Notes under the pieces: model-generated
Told to the model about the DNA's origin: nothing
What the model saw: only the letters and a program-made list of their open reading frames with translations
The model's database searches: none
Assembly (NCBI GenBank): GCA_030867875.1
Contig: JAOWCC010001751.1
Span: 21,164,026-21,228,025, forward strand
Source of the DNA: Actinernus sp. WN-2022
Lineage: Eukaryota > Cnidaria > Anthozoa > Actiniaria > Actinernidae
DNA length: 64,000 nucleotides
Reading direction: 5' to 3'
Translations under genes and position numbers: made by a program
Shown here: one piece after another, positions 44,401 to 56,400 of the stretch
Position numbering within the stretch: position 1 is the first letter of the stretch
Layout of the letters: each line of letters begins with the position of its first letter

Positions 44401-47400
44401 CTCGATAATCTCCTCCTTATTATCTTTAACCTGTTACCAGAAAACGACATGATTACTGTTACTGCAAGATTGCACCTGCATACATGCGACCTCTCTCTGA
44501 GATAATTGGTAAGAGGTGCTATAAGTAGCTTTTCAGAAAGGGGGACTGCAAAAGGGCTTCACAACAACAACTCCAGACTTATCACCAAGCTCTCTAGATG
44601 TAATAACATAAATAAGAACCAATTAAATGCCAATGTCTTCCTTGCCTGTCATACTTCTCATCCTTATTCTATTCCTCGTTATTGTTCCTTTCCTCCTCCG
44701 TTGCCGTCATCCTAATTCTCATCATTCTTGTCAACTTTGACCTTGTCCTCCTCAATCTCGTCCCCAGAGCCCGCGCTTTGTTCGGCCAGCGGACATGAAA
44801 AGCGAAGAGCTCTGGGATAATCCATTTTATGGATAACCAAGCTGTAATCATTAATCTCTCTACTTAATCTGTACAAACACTGGAAAGAAAGGGTCTTCAG
44901 TTGGTGAAATTATACCCATTTAGTGGTATTTTTGGTAGTTCAACTCTACCAGATCCTAAATATTCCTCTGGCATGTGCACCATATTTAAGCCCAAACTAG
45001 TTCTACTTGATATCGATTGTACATGAAGTGAATAGTCCAACGGCAGAATATTTCTTGATTTGGGTGTTACCTCTACGAAATATAAAGGTTTATATTTCCA
45101 ATATGCTAATGATGTGATGTCAGCACTTACCATGATACAAAAGCACGCTGGTAGAGACAAATTACCTATTTAAAAAAAGTTATATTCGGAAGCTTATCAA
45201 AGTGATTTTACCAAAAAATTCTAAATTGGAACATAAATGTAGCTTAAATAATTCACAAGCACAAAGAAATTCGGCAACACCCAAATCAAGAAATATTCTA
45301 CCGTTGGACTACAGCCACTATTGCCTTATTTATCATTCATTTTTGGCACTTTCATTTTAATAATAGCGATGAAGAAAGCGCGAATTTCAAACCCCGTGGT
45401 AAGGTTGTTTTTGTCAAAATGTACAATGTAGTAGTAAAAATAAACGTAGAATAGTCCTCACCACATTCCACGACGAGATGTACATCATCCACGACAACGG
45501 CTTTGACAGAGTCTTGATATGTTTTAAGCACGCAATTCAGTAATCCTATATTAAAGTGTCTCTGGATGAGCAAAAATGTTTGTCACGGTTGTTTCACTGA
45601 TACTACTTTCATTATCTCGGTATCATTTTCCATTTCACATTGAGTCTTCATACTGCGAACATCTAATTTTCCTTTTAGCTTGCTTATCTGGTCCTGCATG
45701 AGAGCGTTCAACGGTGAAACTACGATAACTGAAGCACTTTTCTCGTCTGACGCTTCCCCATCCAAATAAAAATCAAATGTCGGTAAGAAGCTGATAAATC
45801 AGCGACTTTCCATAGCCAGTAGGGAGAACGCACAGTCTCTCTCTGTTAGAAACTACTATTTCCTTCAACGCTTTGTATTGAGCTTCTTTTAAACCAAGTC
45901 CCCTTTTCCCGTTTTTTTTTTGCAAGCGCCGCCAATACATGCGCAATAAAACCGGAAGACCAGGATTTTTAGACTCCAAAATGGATTATCCCAGAGCTCC
46001 GCTTTTAGCGTCCGCTGGCCGAAAAAAGCGCGGGCTCTGGGGACGAGATTGTGTCGTCCTCATCATTCTTGTCAACCTTGACCTTGTCCTCCTCATCATT
46101 CTTGTCAACATTGACCTCCTCATCATTGTACTTGTACTGCTACTACTAGTATTATTGCAATGTCACATCTTACAGTGCTTACCGACTTGTCCTGGCTGTC
46201 TGCCCTAGACAGAGCTGAGTGTGGTTTATGCCCAGACAGCCTTTGAGATGCCCTTCTCGACACCTTGCGTTCAAGATGTGTTGGCTCATGTTCACTCTCA
46301 CTTGAGAGACTTGATAAACTCCTCAAGAACTTCACAGCTGCACCAGTCTCTGCGAATACAATTATAATATTCATTAATACTTCATAAAGGTGCTAACCAA
46401 TCTAAGTGCAGCATTCGAGTCACAGGGATATACCGTATTTGATCGAATAAGTGCCCCGGGAGCTTATTTCAAATTTCGTGTTCAAGTGGGGTACTTAATC
46501 GAGGGGGGGGGGGGGGAGGCTTAATCGAGGAGAGGCACTTAATAGCAAAATTACTAGGACTAGCTTGTTTTCTACGATGTAGCTTTTAGTTACAAAAAAC
46601 ATGATGTCCAAGGGTAGTTCATTCCACATCTACATCATCATCCCCATCTTCATCACGTTCGTTTGATAAAACATATCAATTACGGACTATGAATTTCAAG
46701 GAAAGAAACTGATTTCCCTTTTTAACCTCAATTACCACCTACTAACCAGCTGTAATTTTAAACAAATGTAATAGCAATAAACCTAGAGTATCGCTGCCTA
46801 TAAGTTCTTACTGTTTTTAGCGGGGAGGAGGGGGCGCTTAATCGAGGAGGCGCTTATTTCAAATGTTGTGTTCAAGGGGGGCGCTTAATTGAGAGGGGCG
46901 CCTGGTATTCTGAGGTAGTAATAATCACATGATTGTAAACTGCACGGCAGCACATTGCGCCACAAGAGCAGTCCGTATCACAAAAATAACCTTGAAAGCT
47001 CATTTGGATATATTCAAATACAATTTCCGCTATATAAATAAATAACTTTACCATTTTTTACATTTTTTAGTTTTTAGCAATTTCTACTGCGTCTACCAGA
47101 ACAAACATTTTTACACGTTAAGTCTTCCATGACATCATGCACAGACCATTGATCACTAAGCTAAGAGAGAGTAAGACGTGACGTGCCAAGCTCACCATGT
47201 AGTTAACAACGCTATCTGTAACAGACACCAACAGAAATTTACTACTAAAATTTTGATAAACTTTTATTTGATTCTTGTTGAGACTCACTGTTCTTGGTTT
47301 AAGACTTAGTAGTTGTGGTCTGCAACTCGTATTGTTTTAATGGGGGGAATCCCAAGGACTCACTTGAAATTTGTAACATCTCTGCTAGAATATGAGATCA

Positions 47401-50400
47401 TTGCAAGAGAATATACGTTTCTTGAGTTTGTTTGCATCTATTAGAGAATTATGAACAATAGTCATTGTTCCACATTGAATAAATGAGAAACAAAACGAGT
47501 GTGAACGTAGCGACACGATTTCCCAACCATCCCAATAAACTCAAGTGTTCCTGCACGCATCCTCAAGTTAAAATTGGGGGAAATGTTTGGGGTTAGGTCA
47601 GGCAAATGAGAAACAAAATGAGTGTGAACGTAGCGACACGATTTCCCAACCATCCCAATAAACTCAAGTGTTCCTGCACGCATCCTCAAGTTAAAATTGG
47701 GGGAAATATTTGGGGTTAGGTCAGGCAAATGAGAAACAAAATGAGTGTGAACGTATTTATATTGTAACCCAGTAAGTGACATCCAATGGCTAAATTTAGT
47801 CAGGACTTGATGTGATAGTGAGGGGAATTGGGGAGGGCAGTTGCTTGCCACCCACCCTCCCCCCTCCATTTGACCCTCTGACAATAACCCTAGGCATGTG
47901 CTCATACAGCACTTAACATAGGTATATATTCAACCTTTAGAAATATCAAATGATAATTATTAATAAACTGTTCTTCACCTTTTGCTTCAGTGTCTTCAAG
48001 TTCAACTTCATTTCCTTCATCTTCAAAGGTCTTAAAGGAAAAGAAAGCTCTCAGTAACACAAATTTGTTGGTCGACTGGTTGGTCGATTGAATCAGCGAG
48101 TGAGCTACTAGAATGGCCTACGTTTACTATGATTAATTGTACAGATCGGTCAGTAAATAAAACACAGAATTATGCACAAAACAGTTGGAAGTAAACCTGT
48201 TTGCAAGCCAAAACAATGATTTGTTTTCTATTCTGTTGGTCTTCTTAAAACGATATGTCCTCATGTCTATTGAGACGTTAATATTGACTGATCAGGAATT
48301 ATTCAAAGTTTGTTAGCTACTGATTAAAGGTTTCCCTGCCTATTAACTTCTTATTACGATTATACTGCACCTGTAGGGTGACAAGTTGACGATAAACTCC
48401 ATTGGTAGCCATAAGATCATTATGGGATCCAGTCTCAACAACTACTCCATCCTGAATGGCTGCAATAACACTGGCATTCCTAACAGTAGACAAACGATGC
48501 GCAATAACTACGGTAGTACGGCCTTCCCGAGCCTGTGAATTAAAATATCAGATGAGTGAGAGTCTTAAAAGTTCTCCTAAAACTGCACAAGGGGATCTCT
48601 TACCTTGTCTAGAGCAGCTTGGACAACAGCCTCATTCTCTGTATCCAGTGCTGAAGTAGCTTCATCAAGAATTAAAATCTTGGGGTTACGAACCAGAGCA
48701 CGAGCAATGGCAACCCGCTGCTTCTGACCTCCACTGAGCTGTGCACCACGCTCACCAACTATAGTCTCATAGCCCTTAAAAATATATATATTGTATTGTC
48801 AGATTAAATTATGAGAAGTTTCAGTTCTAAATCTGATGCAAATGTTTAGGTGTCAATCACACTGTTCATACTAACCAATCAGATCCCTTAAAGTGACTAA
48901 CCAGTATAATTAAGGTCACATTTTATATAATTAACATCAATTATACATAAAGTGAATACGTGAATAGAAAAATATTTCTAGATTTGAGTGTTGTGTCTGA
49001 GTTATAAAGGTTTATATTTCCAATATGCTAATGATGTGACATCATAGCAGACATAATGTATTATACAAAATCATGCTGGCAGTAAAAACTGACCATTTAT
49101 ACACATCCATGTTATATATTGGGGCTTTTATCAGTAATTTTACCAAATATTTTGTCTAAATCAGGAAATAGTTTCATTCACAAGGGGAAAGAAATGACAG
49201 TAAATCAGCCTCCTGTGACGTCACAAATTACCATATTGGACATATAAACTTTTACAACTCGTAGATGCAACACTCAAATCAAGGAACATTTTACTGGTCA
49301 CCTGCATGTATTCACTTGATGTAGAATCAATATTAATATGAATTATACAAAATTTGACCTTATAGGCGCTTTTAGTAGTCACTCAGGTTATTAACTGTAA
49401 TCAGTTGCTTCTAATAGAGTACCGAAGTGATGCCGTCATAAATAATAAATTTTCGCCTTAAGAACATTTGACCAGTTTCAGAAAGAACATGATAAAAGAA
49501 CATTACATACCAAAAATGAGGTGAATACGATGAAAAGCGGTCGAGATATGGGCATTCGAATATATAATTTTCTTTAACAAATCACTGTATTTTTGTCCTG
49601 GCTCCCAAGTTTATGATGTGATTTGTTTAAGAAAATTATATACTCCAATGCCCATATCTCAGCTGCTTTTCATCGTATACACCTCATTTTTGGTATGTAA
49701 TGTTCATTTATATTGCTCTTTCCGAATCGGTGGTCCGAAAATTCTACATCTAAATTTTGCAAATTTGTGACGTCACACTTCGGTACTCTATTGGTGTCCA
49801 TATTCCACATGAATAACTGCTACTCATGATTGGAGCAGTCACACGGTACATGCCAAACAGACCTGTTCTAGAGTTTAACAACATTTTGTCTAGAATTCAT
49901 GAAGGCATGCATGATTATTAGCAGCATCCCAAATGCAAGTTAGGAAATATTGCAACTGTTACCCAGGTTGAAGACCTTGGCAAGATCTTAAACAAGATTC
50001 TCAACCTGGATACACAATCCTGGTACCCAACCAAGTGCATGTGCCTTGTTGGTTGGTTGGGGAGCTGGGGTGATGCAAGTGGAGGTTCGATTTCCAGTGG
50101 TGGCACCACATTCGAGTTGAGTTTGTTAGTATCTTGCAAGTCCTTGCTCCAAGGGGTTTTCTCCGACTTCTCAAGTTTTCCTCTCCACAAAAACAACATG
50201 CTAAATTCCAATTTGATCTGTAGTTTAGCCGGGTCATCACTTTGAGCAGCCCTTGTGGTTGTTTCAGATCTCACTAAAATTCAGTTTTTAAAATATTTAT
50301 TTTAGTCAACTCAGAGATATATCTTACCTGTGGAAGTGCTTTAATGAAGCCATGAGCATTGGCCATAACTGTTGCCTTTTCTATATCCTCTTGAGTGATG

Positions 50401-53400
50401 CCATCCTGACCATAACGGATGTTCTCGGCAATGGTTGTGGCAAATAATACAGGTTCTTGACTAACTACTCCAATATGCTGTCTTAGCCATTGTACATTAA
50501 GAGAGCGAATATCCTTATTATCTAGGCTGACCTAGCATTGACAATAAAACACAGAATTAACAATGATTTAAATGCACTGATTTTTAGCATACTGATAGTG
50601 CTTTTTATCTCAATGACCAAAGTTCAAGATTTATTACTCGGACTGTGTAAGTGGGAATCAAATTCAGGATGAATTAGTTTGTCACATGGCTACCGCACTG
50701 ATGCGTCAGACTTCGGTACTCTATTTAACTTTTAACTTCTTCTTAATTTTATTATATTATAAAGCACGCTTGGCACAAATGACCCTAAAATCTATCACTT
50801 TGCTATATTTTCAAAAGTTTCCAACATAGAAGATTGAATTTTTGTGGGATGATGAAGACCGACGACCTAAACAAAATCCGATGATTTGATCTACCGTAGA
50901 CATATTGATGACGTCACAGTTACGTCATGTATCCATTTATAATAGGTTTCTCGATGTTTTCAATTACCTTGAACATCAGTAAATTTTATATTTTCGAATT
51001 GCCATCATGTCGACAACAAAGAAACCGAAAACCCGAGTTCGATTGGTTAAGAGGGAGAAAAGTTATTAAATTTTGAATTTTGGCAATTTTCCCGCCAAGA
51101 TTTGGCGGGAAATATTCAACACAGAACCATTTACAAAATAACTTCTTCATTCATCTTTTAGAGTTTAAAATATTTGGTTACGACAATCTAGCAATCGAAA
51201 GAGTAAATCGGTACCCACAACCGTATGTTTTTAGAATTTTCAATTTTTGATAGGAAATACTTTAAAATTCCCAGTGAAAAAGAGGATACGTCATTATGAC
51301 GTCATATATTTTTGAAAACGTCTTTTAAAAATAACTATTCAAGTATTTTTCGGGTTTTAAAGAGGAACTGTACTTACTGTACACTGAATAGCTGCAATAT
51401 GGTCTTTTTTATGTTTATTCAATTTAGAAAGCATGACTGATGTCAGACCCATGACGTCAGAAAATGTGACGTCATAGGAAACTTCAGTTCTTAATAACTC
51501 AGCAAATATTTATCGTAGAGACTTTAAAATTGCGGCAATCAAAAACACATATTTATGTTGTTGTGATAACATGCTTTATTTCAAACGTATAGGTAACGCC
51601 GAATTTGACCTTAAAAGGAGTCGTTCGTTATGACGTCACACCAACGTCAATATACAAACGTGTTTGATCCTAAAGACGTTATTTCATTTTAATATTAACA
51701 TACGAAAAATTCGTTAAATTTGACAGCGAATTAAACAAGATGTGCTGGTTTATATATTTTTGGCTCGCTTTTAGTGATCGATTTTGAGGTAACTTATGCC
51801 CGGCGTGAAGGAACTTTGACTGACCAAAAATTACATTTATATTTTCAGAATTGTCTTTAATTCCACAGGCTTCCCAGACTCGACGTATATTTCCCGCTTA
51901 TTAGTCTGTTGGGTTACCTGTGGTTTATCGATTACTTTCATAATGATCTCAGAAGAGTTTATATAATTGCTCCGTGTGAATTCTCTTTTCCGATTCCTAC
52001 GAAATAAATCTTCAATAATATAAGATTGATACTTAATGAAGCTGTGTGAGTGTTTTTGTGGTGATTTTGGGCCTTCTAAAGCAATTTATTAGGATTCAAA
52101 ATTCGTAGGAATCGGAAAAGAGAATTCACACGGAGTAATTATATAAGCTCTTCTGAGATCGTTATGAAAGTAATCGATAAACCACAGGTAACCCAACAGA
52201 CTAATAAGCGGAAAATATACGTCGAGTCTGGGAAGCCTGTGGTAATTTTTGCATTTTAAAGAGGAAAATGTGATGCATTTCGATAGTGACGACAAGAAAC
52301 TCTCTGATTTCAGAGGAACAAAATAATGTCACTGCAGTAATTTCAAGAGCTTTTGAGAAGGTTATATATATCTACCAGACATTTGCTATGGATGAAATGA
52401 AGGAAAAACGGAGTTTGCTTATCGAAAGGGAGGCAGTTGCATCAACGTGCAGCTAAAAATGCAGCATAATTTATTAAGGCTGTTAGATATTAAAAACTGA
52501 AAGGCATGCAGTCAGACTATTCTCTATGGACTTCTACATAGCATTTGACACTCTAAAACATAGTATCCTTTGTGAAAAACTAAGTTGTGTCCTCTCAATC
52601 CTTATATAATTAACATGTATACTGATTTTTTTAGTGGGCAGAGAGTAGTTTCGCACAGTTGAAGTGGAATGGAAGCCAGTTAACAAAGGGAACCACACAG
52701 GGAAGCATAAGCAGCCCCTACCAATTTAAATGGTACATTCGCGTGGGCTCAAAAGCATCTTTCAGATGTACTTTGTTCAGAAAATGAATTAAAATTTAAT
52801 AAACTTTTCCAGCATTGAGAACGAGTCCCTCAAAGTTGGCCCCGCGAAGACATGGGCGCCGCCATCTTGTTTGCATTTACGGAAGTGACGTTTTTGATGT
52901 CTCACCGGAGTTTCGAAGCTAACTTGTGGCTTTATAGAATTTTAACACGCTTGGAATTAAAGTAGATTTTCATCGATATGGCAGAGCCATACTAGAACAC
53001 AACTAAGACGAAGACAACATTACATGTATGAGAGAAGTTCAGAAGACTGGGAGTATGAATAAAAGCATTTGGAAGGTGAGAATATCAGACCAACAACATG
53101 ATCGATTGCTATACTGGTGTTGTGCTACGATGTAAAGTCCTCCCTCAGCTCGCCGGGAAATTTAATCACTAATTTCCCTCGGTGCCATGGTATTACTTAT
53201 AATAATAATAACTTGGCGGTGGTGATCATGAGAATATATGTCAATGGTTGCTATCTGTTAGAACATGAAAGTCCACATAGTATTGCTTGAACTTGTTGGT
53301 AACAGCCCACTTTACAGCGTGAAGTCACAGCGATAGGTGGGGTCTGGCCCCACTCCCTCTTGTGAAACTACATGACCCAGGTATGCTAACTCCGTTTGGA

Positions 53401-56400
53401 ATAGGTTGCACTTTGAAGGTTTCATCTTTAGGCCACACTCGCCTAATTTTCTTAGCACAGCTTCCAAATGTTCAAGCGGTATTTCTTCGACAGTACATGC
53501 CAAGACTATCATATCATCACGTATCAGACAGATATGAAAATTTAGGCCTGTCAGGCAGTGCTCCATCAAGCATTGAAATGTTGTGGGCATGTTGGTTAAT
53601 CCAAATGGCATATGGTTGTACTCATTCAACACTGATTCAAATATCCACTTTGCCGATTAAGCGAACACAACCAGCGAGCACTATGTAGAGCTTGTAACGT
53701 TTCTTATATTCTTGGTAAAGCGTACAAACCCTTATTATTTATAAGGCATTGATCTTTCTATAATCAACACCAAATTCTCAGACTACCATCCTGCTTGCGC
53801 ACTAAGACTACCGGCGATAAGTAGGGACTCCTGGACTCTTTCATGATTCCGAATCAACCAATCCATTAATGCTGTATGAAACTCTTGTAGCTGTCGTGGA
53901 GGCACTATTCTGTAGGCTCCCTCAATGGTATGTTGTCCATTAGGTGGACTCCATGGCCTGCACACCCTCTGTGAAACCCAGGTCTTTCTAGTCCCTTGCA
54001 AAAACATACAACATCTTTGATAGCAAGGCTTGGGTTCTCTCTTTCACTTCTGCACTGAGGTATGTGGTTTCTAGGATGAACAGCTCGTGGAGATCACTAG
54101 CTTTACACTGGGTTCTGCTCATGCAGGAAGGGGTATTTCTTTTGCCGTCTGTGCATATGCCAAAGATAACTTTAGAAAGGAGCTTTACGTGGTAGTCATG
54201 CAGTATTGTTCGTATTCTGCAGTTTCCGCTACTTGACAGCAGTGCTACTAACCCTAGGAGGGACAGCTAATCCACTATAATTTTGTAAATTAGTCTCAAG
54301 CAAAACATTGGTTTGAAATTCAGGGACTGCTCTTGCAAAGCATATTACCACTTTTGTTTCATGTGAGCCTGTTATAGGGTGTCTAGCAGAAGACTGAACC
54401 CTGACCCTTATTGCATACTGGCAACATGTTGCTCAGGGACGAACACTCTGGTATACCATTGCAAAGTAGAGCTAATCTTAGAATGACTTCAAAGTCGATG
54501 CTATTTGACTTCCCATGTCTAACAAGGCCAAACAGACATGACCATTATAATGAAGGCGACTGATTCATTGGGTTCACCAGTAAGCTCTTTAAGAACTGTT
54601 GCATGTAGGACAGGGTGGTACACAGGTGCGTTCAAGACCTTCAGGTTTGCCCTGGGCAAAGACATTTGTTCATTTCCCAAGAATTTTATGCTTGGATTGG
54701 GGGCATTTCTACATCCAACTTGTATGTGACCTATTTGGCCACAGCAATAAAAAAATAGTTCTCTCTCGCACTCTATCCTGGGGTTGTACGTATCTCGAGC
54801 TGGTGTCCCTTTGCTCTCCTTAATCAAGTCCTGCACTTCACTTGCCAAGGAACGGATTTTGGTAATACAGGCAGGTTGGGGATCAAAATGGGGCAAGGTT
54901 GCGGTTGTGGGGATTGGGATCCCTGTGGCTGTGGGGTGGTCATTCGGTTGGCCCATCTGAGAGTCCCGGCTGGGAGTCTGAGTTGGGAACACTTCTTTCC
55001 ACCATACCTTACTGAGGTGATTAACTCAGCAAATGTCTTGCATGAATCCTTTTTATGTCGGGCCTGATCTTCAATTGGGTCCCTAATCCCTTCCCAGAAA
55101 AGCATTCGTAGGTGTCTCTCAATAGCATCCTCGTCCCACAACAATTCTGTTCCTCAAACCACTGCTATGCGAATGTGGTTATCCAATCATGGCGAACACC
55201 GTAATCTCTTCGTCTTTGTGCTGCCTAAACTGGTATGGCGCAGCAAGGACTTTGTCCCCATCATGACCCCAATGTCACTTTCTAGGATCGTCGCAGAATT
55301 TGTCAGGTTGCAATCCTACTAGCTTTATTTTCACCTCCCCTTTCAACAACCGACATATTTGTTCTGTGGTTATTACCTCATTGCCATAGAGCCCCTCGTC
55401 GGGTGTCAGTTACACTTATGTAGTAGCTAGTTATTGAAGGGTTAAACCAAGAGCATTCCAGTTGGGGTCTTGAAGGATAGTCGGTTTATTTCAGTATCAG
55501 ACCGTAAACCATAACAAGCACAAGCTTTCTTTCTTGGACTCGATCTTAACACACAATGCACTCGAGCACGTTTCTCATTCTATGTCACATGATCTACATG
55601 TATGTAGACATGGATCCCAGTACATAACCTAACATAACATATGTTACATTTCAGCTTAACTAGATTACATGCCTTACTACACAAGGTATAATATGTACAC
55701 TTGCTAAAATATTATGAGCTACAATGTATGAGGGGCAGAATGACTGCAGAAAAGGCATTTTTTGACCATAAAGTTATAAGACATCTTGTTCATCTTGTTT
55801 ATTACTTTTTAACACCAGCAAGTATAAATTAATGTCATACATCAAAATCACCCCCTTTGATAGGATTCCTAATCTTGGAGGCCATATTTTGTACTGGGGG
55901 TTTAATTTGCATCAAAATAACGTACATTTCACATCTGATTTTTGTTGCCAATCTCTGAAAACTGGCATCTAATTTTAGGAATGAAACATAGCAACTCCTT
56001 GTCATTGATATAATAAAATGTTCAATCTGATATGATGAAGTTTAACACCATATAATACAATTAAATAATATTTCACTTTAATGTTGTCCGGGCCTTTTTT
56101 GCATGTTTGTGTGGCATGACATATGACCCACATATACTCCTACTTCTATTAAAGTCATACATTTGTATGTTTCTGAGAGAAATGCTACTAGTATACTTGC
56201 CCATGTTCACTTTACTTCAGCAATTTTAGTTACACAATAAATGCACTTTGAATTACTAAAGGTTTTACTCTTTCTTAGGATACCGCTTGAGCAAAATGAA
56301 ATGACATCCAAAACAAGAGCTCAACTTACAACTCCTTCATTAGGGTCGTAGAACCTCTGAATTAGCTTGACAACTGTACTTTTTCCACAACCACTTTCTC

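Larger units (their letters stand above)
44753..46051. mobile_element. 1.3-kb long-TIR element with RecQ-like helicase pseudogene, 9-bp duplication
   Basis: TIRs of about 78 bp start CAATCTCGTCCCCAGAGCCC and contain TCGGCCAGCGGAC and GCTCTGGGATAATCCATTTT. Flanks TGTCCTCCT (44744-44752) and TGTCGTCCT (46052-46060) match at 8 of 9 positions, though they lie in a tandem repeat. The interior holds a MITE copy (44990-45316) and a decayed RecQ-like helicase on the minus strand. Long TIRs plus a 9-bp duplication resemble Mutator-like elements. Confidence 0.75.

Noticed and set aside
44753..46051. Academ-type transposon as an explanation for the helicase
   Set aside because: Some Academ elements carry a superfamily II helicase, but they make 3-4-bp duplications; the flanks here fit 9 bp.
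47462..47905. 147-codon minus-strand frame
   Set aside because: Openness is explained by a 123-bp tandem duplication; no start context, domain or splice logic.
49918..50274. 118-codon minus-strand frame
   Set aside because: Overlaps a SINE-tail-like repeat; overlapping frames on both strands and no domain.
53290..55145. Intact retroelement
   Set aside because: Protease motif changed, RT catalytic motif disrupted, integrase missing, frames broken; annotated as a remnant only.
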